Below, piece by piece: positions 19,662 through 27,888 of a DNA stretch of 45,638 bases. Source of the DNA: Methylophilus sp. Its GTDB lineage: Bacteria; Pseudomonadota; Gammaproteobacteria; Burkholderiales; Methylophilaceae. The notes below the pieces were generated by a model. That model had not been told where the DNA came from. It made no database searches and saw nothing but the letters and a program-made list of their open reading frames with translations. Each line of letters starts with the position of its first letter. Position 1 is the first letter of the stretch. A program made the position numbers and the translations under genes. Location: the NCBI RefSeq assembly GCF_008015755.1, contig NZ_SSGF01000029.1:1-45638 (forward strand), read 5' to 3'.

Positions 19662-19991
19662 TTACTCCTTTGAGGATGCACAGATGACGTCTGGACAGCA
19701 CGCTTGCTGTCCAGCGCAACAGTTTTCTGTTAAATAAGCCAGCAGGCTATTCATGCTTTGATAATTGGCTGAGTAATAAATAAACCGGCTTTCTTGTTGG
19801 GCGCTGATCATGCCGGCATGGCTTAGCGCTTTTAAGTGGAACGACAAGGTGCTGTTGGGGATCTGCAAGGTTTGCGAGATCGCGCCCGCAGATAAGCCTG
19901 CCGGTCCGGCTTGCACCAAACATCTGAAAATATCCAATCGGGCTTCCTGAGCAATCGCAGAAAGTAAAGTCACGGCTTGTTGATTGTTCAT
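19662..19991 (-). CDS. arsR: Arsenical resistance regulator ArsR
   Basis: 109-residue winged-helix repressor of the ArsR/SmtB family. The helix-turn-helix is around residues 33-62 (LSAGAISQTLQIPNSTLSFH). There is no ELCVCD motif in helix 3; instead cysteines cluster at the C-terminus (C91, C92, C98, C99, C104), with a CCx5C spacing like that described for the Acidithiobacillus ferrooxidans ArsR. The ATG at 19991 is chosen because the operator lies just upstream. It is the first gene of the ars operon, 5 bases before arsI. Confidence 0.92.
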   Translation of the reverse strand: MNNQQAVTLLSAIAQEARLDIFRCLVQAGPAGLSAGAISQTLQIPNSTLSFHLKALSHAGMISAQQESRFIYYSANYQSMNSLLAYLTENCCAGQQACCPDVICASSKE

Positions 19992-19996
19992 ATGAC

Positions 19997-20022
19997 TATA
20001 TTTCCACAAATATGGAAATATA
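19997..20022. promoter_or_regulatory. Probable ArsR operator
   Basis: TATATTTCCA (19997-20006) and TGGAAATATA (20013-20022) are perfect 10-bp inverted arms with a 6-base spacer. The element ends 5 bases before the arsR start codon and occupies the place of its ribosome-binding site. Confidence 0.75.
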
Positions 20023-20129
20023 TCAAGGCACGGTGCGCGTTTTGGATGTCGGCAGCGTGGTGGGAGGGATGAGTGGGCGAAAAGCGTTACCAAGGCAACG
20101 CTTTTTCTCATGCAACAGCGAGTAGGTGC

Positions 20130-20378
20130 CTAAGCAGGCTCTTTAACCAGCCATTCCGTCAATCGCAATAATGAGGGTGCAATCAGCAAAATGCTAATAA
20201 ACACAATCGGCCAAGCGACGCTAATGCTGGTGAGCCATTTCTGAAAAAACACCACGGTTGGCACATGATTAATCAATAAAATCGACACGCTGACAATATT
20301 GACCGTGACCAAAGACATCAACAGCGCAAACACCAGTTTGCGCTTAAACGCTAAGCGCTTGTTGGCGCTGTTTACCAT
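20130..20378 (-). CDS. DUF2798-like small membrane protein
   Basis: 82-residue protein with a basic N-terminus and two predicted membrane helices (about residues 14-33 and 48-69). It resembles DUF2798 proteins and is the second such gene in this window. Its start overlaps the last codons of the SDR gene by 7 bases, so the two are probably co-transcribed and translationally coupled. Function unknown. Confidence 0.7.
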   Translation of the reverse strand: MVNSANKRLAFKRKLVFALLMSLVTVNIVSVSILLINHVPTVVFFQKWLTSISVAWPIVFISILLIAPSLLRLTEWLVKEPA

Positions 20379-21115
20379 GGCAGAGGCTGGTCTTCATGAA
20401 AATAAGCACCGCTTGGGCCTTGCTCGTCCAGCGTCGCTAGCCTGACAGAGGTTTTCCAGCTGTCACTGATTTCCATAGGCGCATTGGCCCCACCTAACTC
20501 GGTTTTGACCCAGCCAGGATGGGCCGAGTTAACTTTAATATGAGTCTCTTTTAAGGCATGTGCCAGGTGGATGGTAAACATATTGAGTGCGGTTTTAGAG
20601 GCGTTGTAAGCAAGGCCTTTGGCAGCTTCAATCGGCGAGTCTGGTGCGCTATGCAGGGTTTGTGAGCCGAGGATGCTGGATAAGTTAACAATGCGTGCGG
20701 CAGGGGAGCGTTGCAGCAAGGGGATCAGTGCCTGTGTGAGCGCAACCACGGCAAAAAAGTTAGCTTCAAAGGTTGTTTTCAGAGTGTCTTGATCTACCGT
20801 TAAGGTGTTGTTTTGGCCGATCAGTTCTTCTTTAAGCATGCCTGCATTGTTGACCAAAATATCCAGTTTGCCGAAACGCGATTCTAAGGCTGCGGCGACC
20901 GCTTGTGGTGCGTTGGACTGCATAGCGTCATAGTGCAGATATTCTGCGTCTACTCCCAGGGCTTTCAGTGCATCCACGGCCTGCGCACCTTTGTGCGAAT
21001 CTCTGGCACCGATAATGACCTTAATGCCTTGTTCGCCCAGTTTTTTGGCTGTTTCAAAGCCGATACCACGGTTGCCGCCTGTAATCAATGCAATGCGCTG
21101 TTGTGAAACACTCAT
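20372..21115 (-). CDS. Short-chain dehydrogenase/reductase
   Basis: 247-residue NAD(P)-dependent oxidoreductase of the classical SDR family, cytoplasmic. The cofactor motif TGGNRGIG is at residues 12-19, NNAG at about 90, and the catalytic YNASK (YxxxK) at about 170. Start at 21115 with AGGAG upstream. Substrate unknown; its N-terminal region resembles carbonyl-reductase-like SDRs. It is divergent from a TetR gene, and the shared gap holds two matching palindromes, so it is probably controlled by that TetR. Confidence 0.9.
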   Translation of the reverse strand: MSVSQQRIALITGGNRGIGFETAKKLGEQGIKVIIGARDSHKGAQAVDALKALGVDAEYLHYDAMQSNAPQAVAAALESRFGKLDILVNNAGMLKEELIGQNNTLTVDQDTLKTTFEANFFAVVALTQALIPLLQRSPAARIVNLSSILGSQTLHSAPDSPIEAAKGLAYNASKTALNMFTIHLAHALKETHIKVNSAHPGWVKTELGGANAPMEISDSWKTSVRLATLDEQGPSGAYFHEDQPLPW

Positions 21116-21151
21116 GTTGAACTCCTAGTTAGTGATGCTTTAATTATTAAA

Positions 21152-21163
21152 TACCAATCGGTA
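21152..21163. promoter_or_regulatory. TetR operator 1
   Basis: TACCAATCGGTA, an imperfect palindrome of type TACC-N4-GGTA, 37 bases upstream of the SDR start. With its flanks (ATACCAATCGGTAAAC) it closely matches the second site read on the other strand. Confidence 0.65.
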
Positions 21164-21207
21164 AACAAATACTAAATCATGGCTCATAAAGTTGTCAACA
21201 TATTTTT

Positions 21208-21219
21208 TACCGAGTGGTA
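21208..21219. promoter_or_regulatory. TetR operator 2
   Basis: TACCGAGTGGTA, 56 bases from site 1 and 23 bases before the tetR start. Its reverse complement with flanks (ATACCACTCGGTAAAA) agrees with site 1 at nearly every position, so both are probably bound by the same regulator. Confidence 0.65.
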
Positions 21220-21241
21220 TAATATTTTAAAAATCACACAG

Positions 21242-21883
21242 ATGAATGAGATGACGATAGAAACACTTGCTAAAAAACGCGGCAGGCCTGTGGCTTTTGA
21301 CTACGAGACTGCCTTAGAGAAGGCCATGCATGTCTTTTGGCAACATGGCTATGAAGGCGCTTCTATGAGCACCTTGATGTCGGCGATGAATATGAATAAA
21401 GCCAGCATTTACGCCGCCTATGGCAGCAAAGAGGCTTTGTTTAAAAAGGCGCTTGAGCGTTACGTGCAAGGCCCAGCGAGTTTTCTGGCAGCTTCATTGG
21501 CGCAGCCGACCGCCGTGGCCGTGGTGCAGTTAATGTTGTCGCAGGCGGCGCAGATGCTCGCGGATCAGTCGCATCCTGTCGGCTGCCTAGTGACGCAGGG
21601 GGCATTGGCATGTAGTGCCGAGTCAGCTGAAATCAAGACCTTACTAGGCGGGTATCGCCAGACGCTTGAAAGGCAACTGGCGCAGCGCTTTGCACGTGCG
21701 GTGAGCGAACAGGATTTAGTGGCGACAGCCGATCCGGTGATACTGGCCAAGCTGGTGATGACAGTGCATCAGGGCATGGCCGTGCAGGCGGCTAGCGGTG
21801 CAACACAGGCTGAGTTATTCAATGTGGCCACCATGGCCACGCAGTGCATTGCGCAAGTCTATACGCTAAAAGCATCGGCTTAA
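21242..21883 (+). CDS. TetR-family transcriptional regulator
   Basis: 213-residue repressor. A short basic lead KKRGRPVAFD is followed by the TetR helix-turn-helix (about residues 20-60, with MSTLMSAMNMNKASIYAAYG and SKEALFKKAL). The ATG at 21242 is preferred to one 63 bases upstream, which would run through operator 2; a third ATG at 21251 is possible. It is divergent from the SDR gene. The ligand-binding part is of AcrR-like type; the ligand is unknown. Confidence 0.92.
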   Translation: MNEMTIETLAKKRGRPVAFDYETALEKAMHVFWQHGYEGASMSTLMSAMNMNKASIYAAYGSKEALFKKALERYVQGPASFLAASLAQPTAVAVVQLMLSQAAQMLADQSHPVGCLVTQGALACSAESAEIKTLLGGYRQTLERQLAQRFARAVSEQDLVATADPVILAKLVMTVHQGMAVQAASGATQAELFNVATMATQCIAQVYTLKASA

Positions 21884-21892
21884 GTATCCACT

Positions 21893-21920
21893 GGCTGCTA
21901 CCTAGACACGGGTAGCAGCC
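21893..21920. repeat. 10-bp hairpin between convergent tetR genes
   Basis: GGCTGCTACC (21893-21902) and GGTAGCAGCC (21911-21920) form a strong stem with an 8-base loop just after the first tetR stop. No U-run follows, so it is not a classical intrinsic terminator, but it may block readthrough or stabilise the 3' end. Confidence 0.5.
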
Positions 21921-21927
21921 GGGGAGA

Positions 21928-22482
21928 TTACACCGCGTTACGCACCAGCGTGATGGCCGCCAGTTTGGCGCGTGTGGCTGCGCCGCTGTTAGGGGCCAGG
22001 CGTTCAACTAAAGCTGCCCCTTCAAACAAAATGGTGAGCTGCTGACCAAGAGCCTCTGGGTCTTTGGCACCGGCGTGGCGGGCAATTTTGCATAAATAGC
22101 CTTGCAATTCAGCCGACAAGACCACGGAGTACTGGTTGATAGGATGCTCAGCTTCCGGGAATTCAACCGCCGCAATATGGAAAGGCAGGCCGCGGAACTC
22201 TGGCTGGCTGATCCATTGTTCCATTAGTTCGCATAGCAATAACAATAACTCAAGCGACTCGGTTTTTTTCGATGCAAGCTGCGTATTGAGCCAAGCATAA
22301 AATTTGTCTGACTTATCACGCAGATAGGCCGTAATCAGCTGGTTTTTGCTGGGGAAGTGTTTATACAGCGTGGCTTTGGCCACGCCTGCTTCCAGTATGA
22401 TGGTGTCAACGCCCGAAGCCTGTATGCCTCTGCTATCAAACAGGCTGCTGGCGATATTCAGTATTTTTTCTCGCATGTTCAT
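21928..22482 (-). CDS. TetR/AcrR-family transcriptional regulator
   Basis: 184-residue regulator with an N-terminal helix-turn-helix (residues 3-50; VDTIILEAGVAKATLYKHFP followed by SKNQLITAYL) and a C-terminal ligand-binding domain. The ATG at 22482 is chosen over the GTG at 22485 because AAGGA precedes it. It is not related to the neighbouring TetR beyond the family. It is followed convergently by the other tetR gene and preceded by the unknown gene at 22542. Target unknown. Confidence 0.9.
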   Translation of the reverse strand: MNMREKILNIASSLFDSRGIQASGVDTIILEAGVAKATLYKHFPSKNQLITAYLRDKSDKFYAWLNTQLASKKTESLELLLLLCELMEQWISQPEFRGLPFHIAAVEFPEAEHPINQYSVVLSAELQGYLCKIARHAGAKDPEALGQQLTILFEGAALVERLAPNSGAATRAKLAAITLVRNAV

Positions 22483-22541
22483 CACTTATCCTTTTAATCC
22501 CGACTTGCAGGGTTCCCGATCTTTCGCTTGCGCTTTCGCGT

Positions 22542-23318
22542 TTATTCTCTTGGTAAACGATCACGCCCTTGCGGCCGCATCAGTTCTTGCGGATACAGGC
22601 AACTGACGTATCCCAGTGCTTGCCGCAAGTGTTCTACCTGGTCAGCATCGACCCTACCTTCTGTCACAAACAAGATAAACGCTTGTCGTTGTCTTTCTGG
22701 CAGCATGGCGGCTTGCGGCAATTGGCAGCTGCCATTTTGCATTTTTTGGTAGGCCAGATTGAGCAAGCTCATTGTGACTGGATCCACCGTGCCGCCTGTG
22801 GCCTGATCTGCTGCAGTTTCCAGCGGTGACAAAGCTGCTTGTATCTGTTTTTGTTTGACTGGCGCGAACGCCATCCAAACCACGCATAAACTCACGAGGA
22901 CGCCAAACGACAGTGAGCGATGAAACGCTGGCTGCGTCAATTGGCTGTGCACAGACTGGTCAAATAACTGCCAGGCCTGGCTGCTGCCGGTTTGCGATTG
23001 CACCTGTATCGCGCCCACCGCGAGAAAAAACCATTGGTCGAGCAGGGTGGGGGACAATGTCACCACCGATTGTTGCTGTGCGTTGTCTATCAACTGGCGA
23101 ATGGTGGCAATGTCTTGGACATTGAGCACGTTGGTTGCGCCGCCTTGTGCAAGACGTTGCCTGTTCCACCCTGCCAGTTCATGACGCAGCTTATAAAAGG
23201 GTGCATGCTTGCCCCATTGCTTTAATCCAAGCGTCCACAAGCTATGCATGGCATAGGCCTTGCATGTGCGCCCGTATCGCTGTCTGGTCTGATTCACGAT
23301 TGTTAATAAATTCACCAT
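22542..23318 (-). CDS. Hypothetical membrane-anchored protein divergent from mxaR
   Basis: 258 residues; I do not recognise a family. It is hydrophilic with many glutamines in the first 125 residues and has one clear membrane helix (about residues 136-156, ending WMAFAPV). A second hydrophilic, Gln/Leu-rich part follows. There is no signal peptide and no recognisable catalytic motif. AGGGG before the ATG at 23318 supports the start. It is read away from mxaR across a 179-base gap that must carry promoters for both sides, so a link with methanol dehydrogenase maturation is possible but unproven. Confidence 0.7.
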   Translation of the reverse strand: MVNLLTIVNQTRQRYGRTCKAYAMHSLWTLGLKQWGKHAPFYKLRHELAGWNRQRLAQGGATNVLNVQDIATIRQLIDNAQQQSVVTLSPTLLDQWFFLAVGAIQVQSQTGSSQAWQLFDQSVHSQLTQPAFHRSLSFGVLVSLCVVWMAFAPVKQKQIQAALSPLETAADQATGGTVDPVTMSLLNLAYQKMQNGSCQLPQAAMLPERQRQAFILFVTEGRVDADQVEHLRQALGYVSCLYPQELMRPQGRDRLPRE

Positions 23319-23497
23319 CACCCCTAAAAATCCGCTTGCTTTCTTTTCAATGGCTGCAGTAGACTAGAAAAAAGTGAACAGACCTGTCTGCATATTAGCG
23401 TGACTAAACGCAAATTGCAACCAGATGTCAGAACACTCCATTCCAGAGGCTACTTAGGCATCATAGCCCTGGCTGAATTTGTTAACAAGGGATACCC

Positions 23498-24544
23498 ATG
23501 ACATCTGTCTCCATTGCAACACAATTGGCGGATTGGCGCGATCATGCGCTCACGCTAGAAAATGAAGTAAAAAAAGTCGTTGTTGGCCAGGATAAAGCCA
23601 TTCGCGCCATTAATATCGCTATTTTTGCGCGTGGCCATGTGCTGCTCGAAGGCGGTGTCGGCGTCGGTAAAACAACGTTGCTGCAATCGATTGCGCGCGG
23701 CCTCGGTGGTGCCTATGAGCGTATTGAAGGCACGGTGGATTTAATGCCTAACGACCTGATTTACCATACTTTTTTAGGGGAAGATGGTCGCCCGAAAGTC
23801 GAAGAGGGCCCGTTATTGCGCGCAGGCGAGCAACTCTCGGTATTTTTCTTTAATGAGATCAACCGTGCCCGCCCGCAAGTGCATGCGCTAATGTTGCGTG
23901 TGATGGCCGAGCGCCATGTCAATGCGTTTAAAAAAGAATACCGCTTGCCGCACATGCTGGTGTTTGCCGACCGTAACCAGGTTGAAAAAAACGAAACCTT
24001 TGAAATTCCATCCGCCGCCCGCGACCGCTTTATGATGGAAATCCCGATTGAGATTCCTGAAGACCGTGAATTGCGCAAAGCGTTGATGTTTGACGTGAAA
24101 TTTCAACACGCCGAACGCTTGACCCAGCAAGTGCAGGGCGGCGTATTGGCTTACGACCAGCTCAATGCGTTCTCGGATGTATTACAAAGCCATATTCGCG
24201 CCAGTGATGTGCTGGAGGATTATGCGCTGGACTTGTGGCAAGCCACACAATCACCAGCGGCGTTTGGTATCCAGTTGGATAGCGTCGATGTGAATCGCCT
24301 GATTCATACCGGCGCGAGCCCGCGTGGCATGGGCATGTTACTCAAGGCGGCACGTGTACATGCCTGGCTGATGCAGCGCGACAGCCTGTATCCTGAGGAT
24401 ATTCATGCCGTGTTCCACGAGATTATCGCCCACCGCCTGGTGCTAAACCCGATGTTTGAAAGCCGCCGTACCCAGCTTTCTCGTGAGCTGACGAATCAGA
24501 TTCTGGCCAGCGTCAGCGTCCCGGCACGGGCCAAGGCAGCATGA
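23498..24544 (+). CDS. mxaR: MoxR-type AAA+ ATPase of methanol dehydrogenase maturation
   Basis: 348-residue AAA+ ATPase, thought to act as a chaperone in maturation of periplasmic methanol dehydrogenase. Walker A is GGVGVGKT (residues 52-59), Walker B is VFFFNEINRA (about 111-120), and sensor and arginine-finger regions follow. Gene order mxaR-S-A-C-K-L makes the assignment firm, since MoxR-DUF58-VWA sets alone are widespread. AAGGGA precedes the ATG. The stop overlaps mxaS (ATGA). Confidence 0.92.
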   Translation: MTSVSIATQLADWRDHALTLENEVKKVVVGQDKAIRAINIAIFARGHVLLEGGVGVGKTTLLQSIARGLGGAYERIEGTVDLMPNDLIYHTFLGEDGRPKVEEGPLLRAGEQLSVFFFNEINRARPQVHALMLRVMAERHVNAFKKEYRLPHMLVFADRNQVEKNETFEIPSAARDRFMMEIPIEIPEDRELRKALMFDVKFQHAERLTQQVQGGVLAYDQLNAFSDVLQSHIRASDVLEDYALDLWQATQSPAAFGIQLDSVDVNRLIHTGASPRGMGMLLKAARVHAWLMQRDSLYPEDIHAVFHEIIAHRLVLNPMFESRRTQLSRELTNQILASVSVPARAKAA

Positions 24545-25401
24545 TTCCGGCCTACGCACAGCCGTTTTTTTATCAGGTGCCGTGGCGCTCAGCCAGTGTG
24601 CATGCCGGTGAGCATTTAGGCATGCAGCGTGGGCCAGGCGATGAGTTCAGCAAGCATGTGTCATTGGTCGACTACCCGGATGCCAGGCGCGTGGACTTGC
24701 GGCAAACCTTGCGCGACCCTTATGAGCAGGTGCAGGTGCGCGTGTTTAAGCAAGAGGCCTCCAGCCCGCTGTACGCGATTTGTGATGTGTCCAGTTCCAT
24801 GCAGTTTCAGGGGCAGACCAGCAAACTGGAGACCTTGCAAGCGGTGGCCGCGTCTATTGCGTGCTCGGCACATGAAAACAGCGACTTGTTCGGCATGGTG
24901 AGCTATGACCACGCGGTGATTCCGCACTTGAGCCAGTCGCCCGGGCATCATGCGCACCAGTCATTTGACACCATTGCTCAGCTGGCCGAGTTTCACAATA
25001 CGCACAAAGATGGCCGCGGCATTATCGAGGCGACTGGCTGGCTAGGCCAGCAAAAAGGGCTGGTATTCTGGATTTCGGATTTTCATCTGCCATTGAGCCT
25101 GATTGAGCAGGCACTCAACGGTATGTCCAATCATCAGGTGATTCCCATCGTGTTATGGGATCCGCAAGAGTATGAGCGCTTGCCGCGGTTTGGGTTTGGC
25201 AATCTGCAAGATCCGGAAACCGGTCTGCAAAAAACCATTTTTTTCCGCCAGGCCATCCGCGCCCAGTTTGCCGAGCAGTTTGAGCAGCGCAAACAGGCGC
25301 TGGATCAGCTGTTTGCGCGCTTTGATATCCGTCCACTCTACGTGGCCGGGCAATTTGAAGCCGCGTTGCTGTCGGATTATTTTGAGCAACTTATTCATTA
25401 G
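24541..25401 (+). CDS. mxaS: DUF58-domain protein MxaS
   Basis: 286 residues, DUF58 family with a von Willebrand A-like fold and no signal peptide. The metal-site motif DVSSS (D82-S84-S86 of the DxSxS type) is visible. It starts inside the mxaR stop codon (ATGA overlap), so translation is coupled. MoxR ATPases and DUF58/VWA proteins usually work together; the role here is inferred to be insertion of Ca2+ or folding of methanol dehydrogenase. Confidence 0.88.
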   Translation: MIPAYAQPFFYQVPWRSASVHAGEHLGMQRGPGDEFSKHVSLVDYPDARRVDLRQTLRDPYEQVQVRVFKQEASSPLYAICDVSSSMQFQGQTSKLETLQAVAASIACSAHENSDLFGMVSYDHAVIPHLSQSPGHHAHQSFDTIAQLAEFHNTHKDGRGIIEATGWLGQQKGLVFWISDFHLPLSLIEQALNGMSNHQVIPIVLWDPQEYERLPRFGFGNLQDPETGLQKTIFFRQAIRAQFAEQFEQRKQALDQLFARFDIRPLYVAGQFEAALLSDYFEQLIH

Positions 25402-25449
25402 AGTGCCATGGTGTCGATCACAAGGTGTTGAAGACCTGGTGTTGAAGGC

Positions 25450-25476
25450 ATGAGCATGAAACAGAAAGTATCGTGA
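25450..25476 (+). other. Possible 8-codon leader frame before mxaA
   Basis: ATG at 25450 (or an in-frame ATG at 25456) opens a short frame MSMKQKVS whose TGA (25474-25476) overlaps the mxaA ATG by one base. The ten bases ATGAAACAGA occur at 25456 and again at the mxaA start, 20 bases apart. GAAGG precedes the second ATG. This could couple translation or be a by-product of duplication. Confidence 0.3.
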
Positions 25477-26387
25477 TGAAACAGATATTCCTAGCATGGC
25501 TGGTGGTCGGCCTGGTGGCCATGCCGGCAGGGGCCGAGACACCAGTCGCGGCAACATCGCCAGCGGCTGCGCAGGTTCTTAACGTGCGTAATCCGGCACA
25601 TTATGCTGGCATACAAATGGGCGATGTGTTGCAACGCAGCCTGCAAGTCGCGGTGGCGGCGCAAGACCAGCTCAATGACAGCAACTTGCCGTTAAAAGGC
25701 CTGCAACGTCATGGCATCGAGTTACGCCAGTTAGCGGTGAGTAGTGCGGTCAAAGATGGTAAGAAAATTTATACACTACAGTTTGAATACCAGGTGTTTG
25801 CCAATAGCGGCCAGCCAGTGCAGTTGCAGTTACCGGCGGAGCGCGTGAGCTTTAATAGCGGCGCAACAGTTGAGTTACCTGCCTGGCGCTTTTGGCTGAT
25901 GTCACAATTGCCAGACCGCTTGCATCCGGCCAAACCAACGCTGATTACGCAATATCGGCCCAGCTTGGTCGAGACTCAAACCACACAGCTTGGGCTTGGT
26001 TTAAGTGCGTTGCTGGCCGTGCTCGGCGGGCTCATCCTGTTGTATCGCAACGCCGACTGGACCTGGTTGCCGATGATGAATGGCCATTTTGCCCATGCAT
26101 ATCGTCGCCTGAAGCGCCTGCCTGCCACGGCAGACGGGCAAAAGCAGGCTGCGTTAATGATGCAGCATGCCTTTAATCAGCATTATGGCCAGCAATTGCT
26201 GGGTAGCGAGGTGCATGCATTTGTGCAGCAACAGCCAGTATTTCAATCGTTAGAGTCACAGATACAAGCGTTTTTTGCCCAGGCGAATGCCCTTTTGTAT
26301 GGTGGGCAATTACCAGCCGCGACCGAGTACTTGCAGCAATGCAAAGCCTTGGCGCGTGAGTTGCGTGCTTGTGAACGGAGAGTGTGA
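25476..26387 (+). CDS. mxaA: Methanol dehydrogenase accessory protein MxaA
   Basis: 303 residues. A signal peptide is visible (MKQIFLAWLVVGLVAMPAGA, cut after about residue 20), then a periplasmic domain, a membrane helix at about residues 172-190 (LSALLAVLGGLILLY) and a cytoplasmic tail. MxaA is known from genetic work in methylotrophs to be needed for calcium-containing, active methanol dehydrogenase. ATG 25476 is preferred over GTG 25473. The stop overlaps mxaC by one base. Confidence 0.88.
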   Translation: MKQIFLAWLVVGLVAMPAGAETPVAATSPAAAQVLNVRNPAHYAGIQMGDVLQRSLQVAVAAQDQLNDSNLPLKGLQRHGIELRQLAVSSAVKDGKKIYTLQFEYQVFANSGQPVQLQLPAERVSFNSGATVELPAWRFWLMSQLPDRLHPAKPTLITQYRPSLVETQTTQLGLGLSALLAVLGGLILLYRNADWTWLPMMNGHFAHAYRRLKRLPATADGQKQAALMMQHAFNQHYGQQLLGSEVHAFVQQQPVFQSLESQIQAFFAQANALLYGGQLPAATEYLQQCKALARELRACERRV

Positions 26388-27352
26388 TGCATTGCTTACA
26401 CCCCTGGTTCTTGCTGCTGTTACCAGTCGCGGCGGTACCGTTCCTGCTCAAAAGCCGGCATGCGCAAGCCTACTCCTGGCTGGAGATGGTGCCAGTGGAT
26501 GCGTTTTCTGAGCGTATCAACTTATTGGTTAAAGCGGCCACTAGCCTGTTATTGCTATGCCTGGTGCTGGCTTTGGCCGGGCCGCAAGGCGATAGCCACC
26601 AGGAGCAAAAAATCGGCAAGGGCGCGCAAAGTGTGTTCGTGATTGACCGCAGCGTGAGCATGGATCACCCGTTTGCCGGACAGGCCACCGGTGGTCATGC
26701 CGCAGAAATCAAATCCGCCGCCGCCAGACGTTTGATTACAGCGTTTATTGACTCGCGGCCAGACGACATGATGGGCGTGGTCGGTTTCACCAACTCGGCT
26801 TTGTATGGCATGAAAATCACCACCAATCGCGACGGTATTCATGCCGCGATTCAGGCGGCGACTGGGCCTGCGCTTAACCAGACCAATATTGGCGCGGGCA
26901 TCACCAATGCCGTGACCTTGTTTGAAAATATTGCCAGCACTGGTTCACGCGCGATTGTATTGTTATCAGATGGCGCTGGTAAATTGAGCCCACGCGTCAA
27001 ATACCAGATTCGCAAGCAGCTGGTGGGCAAAAAACTTAACTTGTACTGGATTGTGCTGCGCGAGCCGGATGACATCAGTATTTTTACCGACAATGTTTTC
27101 GATGACGACCATTTGCCAGAGGCGATTGCGCTGGATCGTTTTTTTCAGTCATTGAATGTGAAATACAAGGCGTTTGAGGCGGATAACGCCACTGCGCTCG
27201 AGTCTGCATTACGTGAAATTGATGCCAAAGAGAAGAATGTGATTCAGTACGGCGTCATGATTCCGGGCCATGATTATGCCAAAGACTTGATGGTGATCGC
27301 TTTCATACTGGGCTTGGGCCTGGTGTTGATTAAACAGATAAAGGTGTATTAA
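26387..27352 (+). CDS. mxaC: VWA-domain protein MxaC
   Basis: 321 residues. Two membrane helices near the N-terminus (about residues 6-22 and 48-66), then a von Willebrand A domain with the metal-site motif DRSVS (D87-S89-S91), and a C-terminal helix (about 299-318). The topology is that of BatA-like proteins. It starts at 26387 in a TGATG overlap with mxaA and ends in a TAATG overlap with mxaK. Inferred role: calcium loading or assembly of methanol dehydrogenase with MxaA, K and L. Confidence 0.88.
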   Translation: MHCLHPWFLLLLPVAAVPFLLKSRHAQAYSWLEMVPVDAFSERINLLVKAATSLLLLCLVLALAGPQGDSHQEQKIGKGAQSVFVIDRSVSMDHPFAGQATGGHAAEIKSAAARRLITAFIDSRPDDMMGVVGFTNSALYGMKITTNRDGIHAAIQAATGPALNQTNIGAGITNAVTLFENIASTGSRAIVLLSDGAGKLSPRVKYQIRKQLVGKKLNLYWIVLREPDDISIFTDNVFDDDHLPEAIALDRFFQSLNVKYKAFEADNATALESALREIDAKEKNVIQYGVMIPGHDYAKDLMVIAFILGLGLVLIKQIKVY

Positions 27353-27888
27353 TGACTATCTATCGAAAAAATGCCAATGCGTTATGGGCAGTGGTGACCA
27401 CGCTGGGCTTGCTTGGCGTAGTGTATTTTGGCTGGCAACTTTATCAGTTGCGTGCGCTTAATCAGCAGATTCAAGGCGGGGTGGTGATCAAGCAGGGCGG
27501 TTCACCGGCCTTGCAGAAGTTCACGGCCGCCTATGATCAAGGCTTGCATGGCGATTACAAGCACGCGGTGCAAAGCTATGGCCAGGCGCTGGAATTGTCG
27601 CCGCCCGCCAGCGAGTTGCCGCATATTCATTTTAATATTGGCAATAACCTGTTTTCGTCTGGCCTGGTGCGCACGGTGAACGAAGATGGCTCGTTTCAAG
27701 ACGAAGCCCGTTACGCCTTCACCCAGGCCAAAATTGCCTATGAGCAGTCGTTACGGTTGCAGCCGGATGACAAAGCGGCCAAGTTCAACCTGGCTTTGTT
27801 GCACTCGGTGATGGCACGCGGCATGCAGGGCGCCAGCAAAGAGCAGTCGCACATGGAACTCAGTAACCTGCCGATAGGATTGCCATAA
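27352..27888 (+). CDS. mxaK: MxaK, membrane-anchored TPR-like protein
   Basis: 178 residues with one N-terminal membrane helix (about residues 10-30) and a periplasmic part with two tetratricopeptide-like repeats (GDYKHAVQSYGQALELSP and FTQAKIAYEQSLRLQPDD). It matches MxaK by position between the two VWA genes and by architecture. The TAATG overlaps at both ends indicate a single translationally coupled operon. Confidence 0.85.
   Translation: MTIYRKNANALWAVVTTLGLLGVVYFGWQLYQLRALNQQIQGGVVIKQGGSPALQKFTAAYDQGLHGDYKHAVQSYGQALELSPPASELPHIHFNIGNNLFSSGLVRTVNEDGSFQDEARYAFTQAKIAYEQSLRLQPDDKAAKFNLALLHSVMARGMQGASKEQSHMELSNLPIGLP

Noticed and set aside
21893..21920. Intrinsic terminator between the two tetR genes
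   Set aside because: The stem is strong but no U-run follows on either strand, so it is listed only as a hairpin.
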